From positions 62,001 to 126,000 of the forward strand of contig NW_002476370.1 in assembly GCF_000189635.1 (NCBI RefSeq): DNA of 64,000 bases, written 5' to 3'. A program made the translations under genes and the position numbers. The notes beneath the pieces were generated by a model. It was not told where the DNA came from and made no database searches. It was given only the letters and a program-made list of their open reading frames with translations. Below are positions 50,418 through 62,997 of this stretch, piece after piece (the stretch's first letter is position 1; each line of letters opens with the position of its first letter). The stretch comes from Tetrahymena thermophila SB210. Taxonomy: Eukaryota > Ciliophora > Oligohymenophorea > Hymenostomatida > Tetrahymenidae.

Positions 50418-51687
50418 TTTTTGATATATTTTGTTATAAATTAATTTTATAGAAAAGAAAATGTTTTATTTACATCTTTCTATATTTGTAAAAATTTTAT
50501 TAAAGAAACTTTAAATTTGGTCTTTTAAATTAAAAATTTCACATTACTAATTTACATTAATTTTTATTTTAACTTAAATCTATCTTTATCATTTTAAATT
50601 AATTGTTTAATTAAAAATTTTAAAAAACTTATTTAATTTTTCATTTATTTAAATTGCAATTAATTTCAAGGTAAACAAGAGTTATTATATTGTTTAAAAT
50701 CCTTGATTATTTTTTAATTTTAATCTAAATTATTTTTAATACTATTAAGATATATATAAGTATAACAAATTATAATTTTTTAATTAATTATGATTACTGT
50801 GGGATGAAGTTAAATAAATAAAGAAATATTTAAATAAATATAAATAAATCAAAACTTTCATTCTTTCTATTTGTTTATTTTGAAATTAAAATTTCACTAA
50901 TTGTGGTTGAATTTAATTAGAAATATTTAAAAATATAAAAAGAAAAAATCGATAAATCTAAAATATTTATAAAAGCTTTTTTAATAAATAAAGCTTTAAT
51001 CAAATATAATTAAATACAAAAATTGATTTAATTATCATAATTTAAAATATGGTTTTTATATTTATAAATATTTTTAATATGTTTTTAACTTACTTTTTAA
51101 CTTCAAAGATGATATAGGAAATATCAAATCAGGTAAGGCTTTTGAAAGATTTTTTAAGAAATCAAATAAAAATTCCTTTATCAAAAATTCAAAAAATTTT
51201 ATGGCTGTATAAAATAATAAAGCTTTTTATTGTGGTATATTCCATTTATTAGAGAGAATAAATAAGAAAAAAGAATACAATAAAGTTATTTACAAACTTT
51301 TTCAAAAAAATTAACGTAATAATTCATTTAGATTCGAATAAAAGGAATATAAATTTTAACTTTAATTAAACATCTTAAAGTGAAATTTGATATTAATTTA
51401 GAAATTTGTTTAGCCATTATTTTTAAAATCAAATATATTTATTTATTTATTTTTACTTACTTTTTAGTAAAGATATAAGAGAAAGTTTTTTGGAATCTTA
51501 ACAAATATTAATTTTATATGAACACGAAAAAATATGTTAGACAGAGAATTTAATTTATAACTTAAAATCAAAACAAGATATTAAAATAAATTATTGTTCT
51601 AATATTAAAATTCTTTAAAAAAACAGAAATATATTGGTTTATTTAATTTGACATATTTTTATTTAAATGTCTACTTTCTTATCTCTA
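50418..51687. other. Intergenic region
   Basis: 3' flanks of two convergent genes, AT-rich. A 94-codon open frame at 51109-51390 (plus) begins MIQEISNQV, but it has no recognisable domain and its composition is near that of the surrounding non-coding DNA; not called. Confidence 0.5.
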
Positions 51688-53448
51688 TCAAATTAAAATC
51701 TTAAAGAGAACTATCTGCCTACTTTTTTTCAATAAATTCGTTGCATATTTTCTAAAAGTGTCTTAATTGTATTATATTCTGATAAAATAATTATTAAAAT
51801 TTTTTTAATTAAATGTCAATCTTACGTCAACTCTAGATAAACATGGAAAAGACTTTAATTTGACTTCACACTTTTTACCAAATTCGCATTTTCTTCGATT
51901 GAAATAAGATTAGTCCTTCAGTAAAAAATATTTGTTAAAAATATTAATTATTTGATGAAATTTACTTTAATTTTAGACATAATTAGGATAAATTCATGCA
52001 CTTGCTAATTAGGTTACCTAACTCTAAAGCTCCATTGTTGTCTATGTTGCAATGACTAAAATTAATTCATTAATATATTACCTTTTAAAAAAATCTTATA
52101 ATACTTTAAAGAAAAATTAAGATTAATAAGATTTTGGCACTTGCTAATTCCTCTGAAAAGAGCAGCGCAACCTTTTCCTAGAGGCTATTTACTATTGATT
52201 TAAATTATATATTTTAAAATCTATGATATAAATAATTTAATTATTTACTCTAAATCTATTGTTAGGCATTAAATGCTAGTTAGCTGCTCAAATCCTTATC
52301 CCAAACCTTCTGCTCCTTCTAAACTTATTTGTTTAGACCTTTTTATCATTTATTAATACAAATTATATATACGATGCAAATTATTTACCATGGAGGATAT
52401 TTAGACTTGCCAAATGAAAAGCTTAAAAAGAGTTTGTTTAAGTTTTTACATCCTGATAAATTTTGTAAAAATTAACCTGCCCCATCACATCCAATTTCAT
52501 TTAAACTGTCATAGAAATTTAAAGTTATAAACTTTCTTAGTATAATTATATTTACCCTAAATCAATTTTCAGTGTGTTTAGATTTTTGCATTAGCCTATA
52601 GTTGATGCAATTGCTAATACTTTTTGATCTCTAATCTTGCAATCACTATTAATTCAAAAAAATTTAAAAATTGAATAAATCCTTGAAGTTTTATTTATTC
52701 TCTTAAGTTTTCAAAATTATGAGTAAATTAAAGTAATTTTATCTATTATGAATAAATAAGCCTGATTTATATCAGAAATGTATTGATATTGATGAAAGTG
52801 TTTATTTGTTTTATATTTAAATCTAAGAATTAATTATTTTATTAGATGAAAATAATCTACCTCTTATTTATAACTAAAACTCTGATGATATCTTTTGTGT
52901 ATTAATTGATCTAATTTATTAAATATTATAATAATTCAAATAGCATTTTATCATCTATTATTACCTCTTCAAGACTATAAATTTTATTTCTCCTTAAATC
53001 TGAATTTATTTGTTTAAAAAAATTAATTAATTAATAGGAATTTGAATTTCTTTACATTCTGTGTACTCAGTTTCTTGAATCAAAAATTTATCAATCTCAA
53101 AACACTGGTCAATACAAAATGTCATGATGTAATTTTGTCCTTTAATTCTATTTCCTATAAAATATTATTAGATTAAAATTTTCTATTTATCTGTTTTTAT
53201 TTACCAAGCTTAAGCTGATTCTTTTAATTTAATCTATATTTTTAAAATATAGATAGCATTGAATTTTAATTTGTTTTAGAATTTTTTGCAATGAAATTTA
53301 TTTAATAAATTTAATTGTCATAAAATTCGAATTCAGACAAATCTTGTCTTATTTTTTGTATTTGATTTAGTAAATCTAGGATTTCACTTTTCAAGAAAAT
53401 GCTATCTTCAGATAAATATTGAATTTAATCTTACATTTTTAAATCCAT
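51688..53448 (-). CDS. Leucine-rich-repeat protein, ten exons, exon-per-repeat
   Basis: Exons (minus): 53448-53205, 53154-52965, 52645-52556, 52505-52389, 52323-52249, 52191-52105, 52055-51966, 51915-51826 and 51778-51688. The first two encode a non-repeat N-terminal domain of ~144 residues (starts MDLKMQDQIQYLSEDS); the next six carry one LRR each and the last a basic tail (KKSRQIVLFKILI). I can resolve nine exons directly; splitting of exon 52965-53154 would make ten. Introns are 47-65 bases except one of 319, all GT...AG. From the second on, all interrupt after codon base 2. The product is 387 aa with no internal TGA. Repeats read like CKIRDQKVLAIASTIGQC followed by KNLNTLKIDL, the same family as the gene at 1-6857. 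A protein-protein interaction role is inferred. Confidence 0.8.
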
Positions 53449-53929
53449 TTTTTTTTTTCTTTTTAACTTTTTCAACAAATTTTGTTTGTTTTTTTAAAAT
53501 TTATTTTTAAATCAGATAATTTATTTTTACCATCAAAATATTATTTTTAATGATTATTTAATAAAAAATAATTAAACTTTCTATAATGATAAAATAAGAC
53601 TAAAATTCCTTCATTATTTCAATCACTAATTATTGATTATAAAGGAAAGATGATGTGAGTATTTAAGTTATTTAAATTTAAATAAATATCCTCTCTTGAT
53701 GAATTGGTTAATAAATTTGCAGAAATAAATTTTATATAAAAATTAATTTTATTAATTCAATACATTGGCTATAAATTATATATATATTACACTTTAAATC
53801 CAGAGGATTTTGTTCGTGTAATTTATTATTATTTATCAAATTATTATACATATTAGTTTATTTATTAACTTGATAAAACAAATATTATATATTATGAGTT
53901 TAATGATCATATAAATTATAGTATGATGA
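53449..53929. other. Intergenic region
   Basis: AT-rich 5' flank of the LRR gene and 3' flank of the membrane protein gene; nothing recognised. Confidence 0.5.
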
Positions 53930-55435
53930 TCATTCACATAATAAATCATATATAACAAGGGCTGGATTGAGTGGAATAAACTCTGCATAATATTTATAAA
54001 ATGCAATTTAATTATTTAAAGTCACATTATAGTATAAGTTTAAATAATTTTAATGAATGATTTTGATTTGATTACGCCTTTAGCTTTCAAAATAGCTATT
54101 TTTACATTCTATTTTAATAATCAGATTTTTTTGTAAGAGGAGATTAACCAATCTTATGTATGTTTTATCGTCTATCTAATTAAATTTTATTTTTATTATT
54201 TCTTTTACAATTTTGTTTTCATTGAGATGCTTCTCAAATTCTTCTAGATTAAATTTAAATTCATAATTCAATCTAACTTATTAAAAAAGATTTGCAACTA
54301 GATCTTTTCTCTTAAATTTGTTATTTATGTCTATAATCTAACACCCTTTAAATTCGCTCAGCAGACAATTTTGGATTGCTAAATGAATTTTACTTTTATT
54401 TTTTTTAATGTTTAATAAAATAACTTTAGTTTTTTAGAAATTTTAGCTATTTTGTAAACTGAGACATCTCCTCAACTATTTAAAAGAAGTGATACAAATA
54501 GTTTCCTTACCAAACAAGTTATCGTAGACAATATTTTTAGAAAAGTTGTAAGTATACATGATGACTGAGAGAAATAACACTATTAACCAAGGGATTACTA
54601 CTACTGAACTTAAAGATTCATTATTGTTATTTTTTTAAATTATAAATAAAATAAGCTGTGCAATAGAGGTAAACGAAAAGTATACAAGACATTCATTATC
54701 CATGTCAATTAAGTAGGTTCTTATCCTAGTAGCTAATTTACTAATGTATACATTTTGATTATCAACATTTACACCAAATATTAGCTTAATTGTAATTAAC
54801 ATTTGATATATTGCTAAAGTTTTGCTTTCAGCGCGATAACATATTCTTACAATTTGCACTAAAATCAAAATATAGCCTAATATCAAAATGGTAAACCAGA
54901 TATATCTTATTTCAAGTGTCTACCCTAGTTAAAAAGAAATACCAGAAAAGGTAAAGGATTAAATAGAGGTAATTAGTACTCTTGGATATGAAATTAGCAT
55001 CTATATTTTAAAAATTTCGACTTCTTTAATTACAATATAATTTTAAGCTAAATAGCAGAGATAAACAATAGAAATAATTGGCAGAACAATGAATAAGCAT
55101 TCTTTTTTATTTAAGTCGAGCATAATTAGCATTGGTATTATTTAAGGAATAAATGAGCAAATCATAATTATGTATCTGATAAACCATCCGTCATTGTCAT
55201 CACCCTTGAAATACTAAGAAAATTTATCAAATCTAATCAAATAATAAATATCTTCGATAAACAAAATCTGCAAAATAGGTACAAAAATAAGCTCAAGTTT
55301 TTGCACATTCAATCTTTAAACGTAATACTTAAAAGTAACTGTTGCTCCTATTAAAAAATAAATAAGAACGTAGCTCATCCACAGAACATTTTAATACTTT
55401 TTGTTAAAAATTTGTTTTAATTAAAATTTTTTCAT
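53930..55435 (-). CDS. Polytopic membrane protein with cytosolic C-terminal region, unknown function
   Basis: A single frame of 501 codons plus TGA from ATG at 55435. The first ~300 residues contain about eight hydrophobic segments, roughly at 20-38, 48-67, 89-107, 111-133, 152-168, 175-195, 250-266 and 277-296. The N terminus is basic (MKKFQLKQIF), suggesting an N-in topology. The last ~190 residues are hydrophilic and alternate Lys/Asn/Leu (EEFEKHLNENKIVKEIIKI), probably cytosolic. A hydrophilic loop lies between segments 6 and 7 (RAESKTLAIYQMLI...). I recognise no transporter or receptor family. A potential 35-base GT...AG near 54480-54514 is not a multiple of three and would destroy the good downstream frame, so it is read as coding. 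Confidence 0.8.
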
Positions 55436-56914
55436 TAAAAACAAAAATCCTTACAATTTATTAATAAATTAGCCACCAAATGCAATTTACTTATAAAGCT
55501 CTCACAAATAGGATAAACCCTAATTAAAATGCTAAGTTTAATTTTATTTATTATTATTACATTTTAAACACCCAAGTTTACTTTTACACTAAAATTCACC
55601 TTAAATACTAGTCCAGTTCTGTTATAAATTGCTTTATTTTTTTTTTTCCTTACTTTTCTAATACTAATTATAAAAAATAAAAAAAAGCAATTTATTCTTA
55701 AATTATCCTTTATTTTAAATGATTTTTTCAATAATTTCCTTTATTTTTTCCCCCAAATTATTTAAAAAATTCATTAATTTTCAATGATTTAAAAACTGTA
55801 CAAAAATATTGATTATAAAAAAAATTTTTTTTAATAATATGAAATAAGTAAATAAATATGTTTTAATTGCTTATGTTAAATATGAAACTTTAATAACAAA
55901 TTAAAATAAAAATCAAGCATAATTATTATGTTTTATCTTATAAAAATTTTTGATTTAAAATAAAAAAAAATATTTTTTATTAAATTTGCTTTATTTTATT
56001 TATGTGAAGAAAATAAATGTAAGGGAATTTAAATATTAAAACATAAAATTATATTTTTGCTTAGTTTATATTTATTATTTTTATTAAATGTTGACATTTT
56101 ATTAAGATGCTTTAAAATTTTTAAGTAGATTTTAATTGCTATAATATTTCTCTCTTTAAAATCCAAATTTAATTCTTATTAAAAAATAAATCAATAAAAT
56201 AAAAAGAAAATTTGTTTTATCTCTTTTTAAAAATATACAAAATAATAATTTTCTAACACATTTGATTACAATTTAGTTTTTTATTCAAATATCATAAAGA
56301 TCATAGAATATTTAATGAGGATTAAAAATTAATTGCTTCTCAAAAGATTTTGAAAAAGCAATTCTTTGTAGGTATATAATTACTCTGATTTTAATTATAA
56401 ATGCTTAGTGAATATCTAGAATTTTTTAGTATAAATCCAATTCAATTTTTTAAGTTGAAATTTTTACATATTGGTTATTATTAATAAAAATTTTAAGAAT
56501 GCTTAAATAATGTAAAATTTAATTTTATGAATTGTTGATATAGCTAATTTCCCAAATTTATGGTAAAATATTATTATTTTAAAGTTCTTTTATAAGCATA
56601 TTTTCTTATAAATTACTTTAAAGCGTTATTTATTAATATTTATATTTCTCTTATGTTTGAATATTTAGTCTTGTGTAATGAGAAGTATTTATTCTTATTT
56701 CACTTTTTCCAAATTTAAATAAACTACTAAATAGTAATTATTACTCTATATTTTCTCCAAATTCAGTCAGATTTATAAACACTATTTCTAATTATTAAAA
56801 TTTTTCTTATATCTGATTATTATTGTATTTAATTAGTTAGTCGATTTGTTTAATTTGTATAACTCTTGGTCCATATATCATTGGTTGAATTACAATAGTA
56901 ATTAATCTCTTCAA
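55436..56914. other. Divergent intergenic region
   Basis: About 1.5 kb, very AT-rich, with long homopolymer-like A and T tracts around 55640-55830. It should hold the promoters of both flanking genes. No coding frame recognised. Confidence 0.5.
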
Positions 56915-57820
56915 ATGAACGACTAAACTAATAGCTATAAATACTAAATAGATTATCTTATAAGGGTTTTAAATGGAATCTTCATAGAATTTAATGGTCA
57001 ATAAATATGACAAAAAGATGAATAACATTTAAGAGAAAAAAAATGTTAATAGCCAGTTCATAAAACTACACCCGAATCTTCTAATATAATCAAAATTACA
57101 CTTATTGTAAGAAACCCTTAAATCTATAGGGACATGGTAAATAATTTAGATGCATATTATAAATACTTCAGAAACCTTCATAAACAGCGCCTTTTCAGAA
57201 AAAATAATTTCATTTTTAAATTTAATCAAGAAAATAAGGAAAAATAGTCCAAGGGAAGAAAACCAGTAATAAGTAAAAAAGGGAATAGACTAGCATATAA
57301 TCAATCCCATTAAATAGGAAGTAGTTAGGATCCATTAAATGAGTAAATTTAAAACCAATTTAGACGTGGTATTTAATTACTCAATTTAATTAGAGTCGTT
57401 ATTGAAAAAAACTAAATACTTAATAATGTGAACAACGATTATTATAGATAATATTGGAATAAGTCCAATTAAAACTTAAGGCTGTTAGAAAACCTCTTTT
57501 TCACTTAGCCATTAAATAAAACTGCTCGAAATAGCTATGTAAATTAAATTGCTAACGTAACAAGACGTTCCTAGTCCTGTCCTGAAGTAGTTTTAGAATT
57601 TTTTATAAAAGATAAGCATAAAAATATCATCAATGTGGAGTAGCGAAAAAAGGAAGTAAAACATATATTATAATTTAGATAGGCTTATACTATTGGCTTT
57701 TATATTGAAAGTTGCTATCCTCTCAAACAAAATGCACCCTATGAAGACAACTAGCAGTAAGATATCATATTCCTTTTGATTAGTAATAAATTTATAGATA
57801 TAGTAGAATTAAATTAATGA
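56915..57820 (+). CDS. Hypothetical protein, two exons
   Basis: Exons 56915-56965 and 57053-57820 give 272 aa. The raw frame would hit a TGA at 57008. An 87-base intron (GTTTTA...GTTAATAG, 56966-57052, phase 0) removes it and joins DYLIR to PVHKTTPESS. The product is hydrophilic and basic in the first half (RNLHKQRLFRKNNF, KGRKPVISKKGNR). It has a predicted beta-like C-terminal part (HILQFRQAYTIGFYIES; QDIIFLLISNKFIDIVELNQ). No membrane segment or known motif. The donor is weak, so an alternative is a shorter protein from ATG 57134 (228 aa). Confidence 0.65.
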
Positions 57821-58275
57821 TGATAAATTATTTATTACTTAAATGATTTGCAAAATAAACCAAATTAAGCAAGCTTAAAGAATCTTTGTAAAAATGTAGA
57901 ACGACAAAAAATACTTCCTCCAAATTTAAATAAACATATTTATTTATTCAACTAATGCCTTTCTTTTTCTTTTTGCTACTTTACTTCTAAGCTTAATTTT
58001 TTTGATTACTATAAAGAATTTAGTGTTACAAAATGATTAAAAGATCTTCAAAGATTTAGAATTCTTTTTCTTGAACTTTTATATGGTAAAATTCAAATAC
58101 AAAATTCAATTAAATCTGAAAGTTATTCGCTATTCAATTTTTTGCTAGTAAACATTTAAATATTTCTTTATTTATTTAATATTGTATAATTTAAGGTACA
58201 CTGATTGGTTACATTTTAATTTACTAACAAAAATTAAAAAAAGAACTTTTTAAATCAAATTATAACTCTTGAATA
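57821..58275. other. Intergenic region upstream of tRNA-Lys
   Basis: AT-rich, nothing recognised. Confidence 0.5.
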
Positions 58276-58348
58276 GCCCGCCTAGCTCAGTCGGTAGAGC
58301 GCAAGACTCTTAATCTTGTGGTCGTGGGTTCGAGCCCCACGGCGGGCT
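58276..58348 (+). tRNA. tRNA-Lys (anticodon CUU)
   Basis: A 73-base cloverleaf: acceptor GCCCGCC/GGCGGGC perfectly paired, D stem GCTC/GAGC, anticodon stem CAAGA/TCTTG with loop CTCTTAA (anticodon CTT, reads AAG), and T stem GTGGG/CCCAC with loop TTCGAGC. No intron, CCA not encoded. GC-rich island in AT-rich DNA. Confidence 0.98.
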
Positions 58349-58352
58349 ATAA

Positions 58353-58360
58353 TTTTTTTT
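58353..58360 (+). terminator. Pol III terminator of tRNA-Lys
   Basis: A run of eight T starting five bases after the discriminator base. Confidence 0.85.
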
Positions 58361-58913
58361 ATTTTACTTTTTTTTGTATTTTATCAAAATAAGATTAATT
58401 AAATAAATAATTTGATAAAAACATTTAAAATAATTTTTTTATTTTGTTTTTATAAAGACTTATGACATAATTTTACTTTAAACAACTTCATCCTGTAATA
58501 AAATATTGTTTATTTATTCTTTTAATTTATATTCTAATTTCCTCATTTAATTCATTAATGAAGCTAACATAGGATAATTAGGTACTTAGATATATTCTCT
58601 ATTTTATATTATGAATTAAAATTAAGTACAGCTTATTTTTAAATTTATTACTAATTAAGAAGTTAAATAAGATTTAAGCATTAGTGAAAATATCAAATGA
58701 ATTGTTTGTTATTTAATCCTTTCTTTGTTTAGAATTATAAGAATTATGCTAACAAATATGTTGCTATTATTTGGTTATTGGTTAAGTATAAATAAGGATT
58801 TTAGTAAAATTATTTATAAATTTTAGGTTATTAATTTAACATATATTCTAATAATAAGTATTAAAATAGTAAAATAAAAAAAATAAGATTATTTTTTTAT
58901 TAATTATCATATA
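58361..58913. other. Spacer between the two tRNA genes
   Basis: About 550 bp, AT-rich, no feature recognised. Confidence 0.5.
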
Positions 58914-58986
58914 TCCCCTATAGTCTAGCAGGTTAGGATAGAAGGTTTTCACCCTTCAGACCCGGGTTCAAGTCCCGGTGGGGGAA
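58914..58986 (+). tRNA. tRNA-Glu (anticodon UUC)
   Basis: A 73-base cloverleaf: acceptor TCCCCTA/TGGGGGA (one G-U), anticodon stem GAAGG/CCTTC with loop TTTTCAC (anticodon TTC, reads GAA), and T arm CCGGG-TTCAAGT-CCCGG. No intron, CCA not encoded. Same strand as the tRNA-Lys gene 565 bp upstream but with its own terminator. Confidence 0.97.
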
Positions 58987-58987
58987 A

Positions 58988-58993
58988 TTTTTT
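58988..58993 (+). terminator. Pol III terminator of tRNA-Glu
   Basis: A run of six T two bases after the tRNA 3' end. Confidence 0.8.
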
Positions 58994-60297
58994 CTAGATA
59001 TTTAAAATGAAATAATTTAATCTCAAAGGCTAAACAGAAATATTTTTGATGTATAACACTCATGTAACTTAAAATTTTAGATTTTCCATTATAATAAGAT
59101 TGTTTTAAAAGACTTTTAATAAATTCTATTGATTGAATTAAAGTATAAATAATTAATAAAAAAATTTTTTAAATTTAACTAAATAAATGTGTGGAATTTA
59201 CTTTAAATCTAAAATATGTTTATTAAAAAAACCAAATAAATTACTTAAAAAGCTGAATCTTTTTATTAATTTAGGAGTAAAAAGAAGATTTCCTAGTTAA
59301 TTAAATTTGTCATTTATAATTTAATATCTATTTTATATATTTTTATCTAGGTTTAACTTTATTTTTCTATAAATTTGATTTGAAATTGTTGGTCAAATCA
59401 GCAGTTTTAAATAATTTTATTAATTTTTAAGTAAAATTAATTTTAATTCTATTCTGATATATTTAAATTATCAATTTTACTTTTAATGATTTATTATTAG
59501 CAAGAAATATTAAAAAATAAAATGAATATTTCAAAATTACTCTTTGCTTTTTTGTATCGAAACTTTTAGTTTAAAATACAATTTAAAATTAATTTTAAAT
59601 AAAAACTAACAGCTATTTAAATAATTTTTATTTTTCAAAACCAACTAAAATACTTATAAAAAATCAAAATATAATAATTTTTTCAAAGCTATTCTTTTAT
59701 CTTAAAAAAAGGAAAAGTTATTTGTTAAGAGTTTTTATTAGAAATCAAATTTTTATGCTTATTAATAATCACGTTTTAAATTTTAATTTGCTATAAATCC
59801 ATTTAAACTACTTAAAAAAAATATTATTAATGTATTAACTAATGACTAATTAGAGTTAATTAAATGTTTTTTGGTTTATCTTACCAGAAACATAAAAGAC
59901 CAGAATTATATTTGTATTTACATATTTTTTATATTTGCAAATTATCAAGAGAGATAAAAAAACTTTAAATATATTAATTTGACTATTAAGCAGAGATATG
60001 ATAATGCTAGCTTGCTTTACATTTTTTAATTCTTAATGAGTGAATGAATTTAAAAAAATAAATTAAACAGGGTTGATTGATTGATTGATATGATATCACC
60101 AACAATATTTTATGTGTACAGTAATTAATATAAGGAATTGATCTTATAAAAGCAGAATTAAACATTAAGATTAACAAACCAAAAAGATAATCATTTGGTT
60201 TTACTAAAAAGTAATTAAATTTTTACAAAAGAGAAGAATAATAAGCAAACAAGCAAACAAATTAATAAATAAGTAAATAAAAAAAAGAAAGAAAGAC
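58994..60297. other. Intergenic region
   Basis: AT-rich, no coding frame. A few short simple repeats (ATTGATTGATTG near 60073, AACAAGCAAACAAGC near 60246) precede the gene start at 60298. Confidence 0.5.
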
Positions 60298-61533
60298 ATG
60301 GAATTTCCTTGCTTTTATCCTGACTCAGAAGAATAAAGCATTTTAAAAAATAGATATGGAAAAGAATAGTATATATAATCTAATATAGAAGAAGAGGAGA
60401 ACGAAGAATCAACTGGATTTAGATCTACAGAATCATAGTATTTCTCATAGAACACAAATAATGAATAATTATTAGAAATAGAAAATACTGATGAATCAGC
60501 TGAGAGTAGAGCAAAATAGGGCAAATAATTGAAAGTTATCGATAAGAAAAATAGCAGTGAAGAAAATAAATAGCTAGCTTTTGTCAAAAAAGAAATGGGA
60601 TACATTTCATTTAAATTTAATAAGTCCATTTTGACAAAAGAATTCTATCACCTGTGCTATGATTTTTTTATTCTTGCAGATTTATTTGGACGAAATATTG
60701 ATGACGTAGATGGAGATTAGTTAGCTTTTGAACACATGAGTAAGTTGTGCCTGATAAGACCCACTAGCACATATATGAAATACAACAATTTTACTGCATA
60801 TTTACTTGAAATAACGGAAACTGGTTTATAAGATCATACAATAGCAATTAATAGACTAGTAAATGCTTAACACATTACTGCTTATAATGTGGCGAATCGT
60901 TTACAAGAATTATAAAATGTATTCTAAGAAATGTACAATTTTTCCAAAAAATTAAAATCTATTTATAACTGGGAGAAAGTTAGAGAAGATTTAAATCGCA
61001 ACTATGAAAATTCTTTTGAGAAAGCCTTGCAATATATTAAAAAGATATTAAATTTAGAAAATTAATATATAAGTTTTGTGATAAGGCGCATTTGTCCACA
61101 AACTCTAACCGAAAAATACTGTGCCAATATAGCATCTGACGCATTGGTAAACCTTATATCGAACAATAAGCTTTAGGAAGCCAACATATTTTTTATCAGA
61201 AAATGTTTTCCCAATATTTTAGATATGAGATCTTTGCAGGAAATGATGTATAAATTTTCTTTTGATGAAATAACGCTTTAATCTGTAGTAACATGCTTGG
61301 ATGGAGAATAATTACCATGTTAATTGCATCTATCAAAGATCAACTTATGTGGGTATGAAATTTGTCCAGGAGTTACCCTTTATGACTCAATGATCATCTT
61401 TAATTACCAATTTAACCCAAACATAATCAAAGCTTTAGAAGAAAAAAGAACTAAATCAAGCTTCAAAATTGATACTTTTGATTTTCGATATAGTGCTGTA
61501 TCTGAAATTTTTTAAGATAAATTTTATAAATGA
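60298..61533 (+). CDS. Hypothetical protein, acidic N terminus, unknown function
   Basis: A single uninterrupted frame of 411 codons plus TGA. Residues 1-110 are acidic and Ser/Gln/Asn-rich (EEEENEEST, ENTDESAESR). From about residue 115 (MGYISFKFNKSILTKEFYHL) to the end it looks like a folded, mainly helical domain. Scattered cysteines (about ten) include CPQTLTEKYC and a closing CQLHLSKINLCGYEICPG region around residues 340-362. No membrane segment or signal peptide. I recognise no family. The start is the first ATG after a purine-rich leader (AAAGAAAGAAAGAC); the last codons lead directly into AT-rich DNA. Confidence 0.82.
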
Positions 61534-62997
61534 TAATTTCAAAACCTAACTTAAGTATCTATCTATTTATCTTGCTTTGAATTCGGAATGATTAATATAC
61601 TAAAATAATGATTGATAATTTAATCAAAAACAAAAACAAGTATCAAATACAATTAATTATATTAACTTTATCAAACCAGAGGTGAAGAAGTGAGTTATCA
61701 GAGTATATTTGTAAATAAAAGCTTTCAATTATTGCAAATTTCGATTTAACAGAAAAAAAATAGAGCAATTAATTGTAAGGAAGATTTTATCATAAATTCT
61801 ATCTATGACCACTTAAATCACTTTCGCCAAAAATTAATTAACTTTAAAAAAATCTCTAACAAATCCTGACAAACAAAAACAAATAATAACTCTTAGCTGC
61901 AAACATATGATGATGTAATTTTAATAAAATTGCATTATTTAAATTTTATATTAAATTTTTAGCCTAATTTATTTAAAATCTTATATTTATTTCTGTTTAG
62001 TAAATCTATCATTTGTAGATAGATTTTCATAACTTTATTAGAAAAATTTTATTTCATTGTTTATCAAAATATATCAAAATTTTTGCTTTATTCGCTCAGA
62101 TTATTTTAAATAAAAAAAAACAAACTAATTAATGTAAGACAAACAAACAAAATTTTATCAAAAAAACTAGACAAAAAATTACCAATAATTCAGTTTTATA
62201 TTTGATGATATTTTTCTTACATTGAATTTTTGTAAGATAGTAAAGTAAGTAATTTCTAAAACATACAAATTCTTACAAAATCTAATTTTAATTTATTATT
62301 TATTCAAAACAATTAAATAGATCGAAAAAAAACTTTTCCTTAAAAATTTCGTTAAAACTTTGCTAATATTTTTTAGTAATGCAAAAAGGATGAAAAAAAA
62401 AAATACCTCAATATGATTTTATTTGGATAATATTTTAGTTAAACTACAGTTAAAATCATATAAAATTTTCATTTTGCTACTTGCAGTTTATTTTATTGAC
62501 TTATAATTGCATAATCTAGTCTTTTTTAGAATAAAATTTTATTATTAATAAATATTTATTACTTTTAGTGGTATTGCCATCTCTTTTGATGATTATATGA
62601 TAATTCTCCCATAGTTTTCGTTACCTATTTTATCTTTCTGTATAGTTAAATATAATTTTAAAATATTATTTTATCATTAATATAAAATTTTATTTTATTT
62701 GGCTAACTTATTTAAAAATAAATATTTTCTCATTTTAATTATTTACTAAAAACATAAATTAGCCAAATACAATTAATTAATTTAGTATTTCCTCTATTTA
62801 TTTTACTTTAACCCCAAATCAAAATTTAGATAATTTTATTTTGATTTTCAATTTTAAAATATTTTAGTTAATAAAAAAACAGAATTTAAACTTGACTCAA
62901 ATTTATTTAATAAAAAATTTACTGAATTGTTAAAATTAATACGAAATATAATTTAAGCATATAAAAAATACAATTTTAATATCTTTAGATAATATTT
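61534..62997. other. Intergenic region between convergent genes
   Basis: About 1.5 kb of AT-rich sequence, with no coding frame, tRNA or repeat of note. Confidence 0.5.

Noticed and set aside
51109..51390. 94-codon open frame (plus) as a gene
   Set aside because: With only TGA as stop, frames of this size are expected by chance in such AT-rich DNA. No domain, splice or composition signal supports it.
54480..54514. Short intron in the polytopic membrane protein gene
   Set aside because: GTAAGG...AAATAG is 35 bases and not a multiple of three. Removing it shifts into a poorer frame, while reading through keeps coding-like sequence for another ~190 codons.
57008..57010. In-frame TGA as a possible selenocysteine codon or nonsense mutation
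   Set aside because: An 87-base phase-0 GT...AG intron (56966-57052) removes it and keeps the frame. I see no SECIS-like hairpin just downstream of the gene, though a structure search was not possible.
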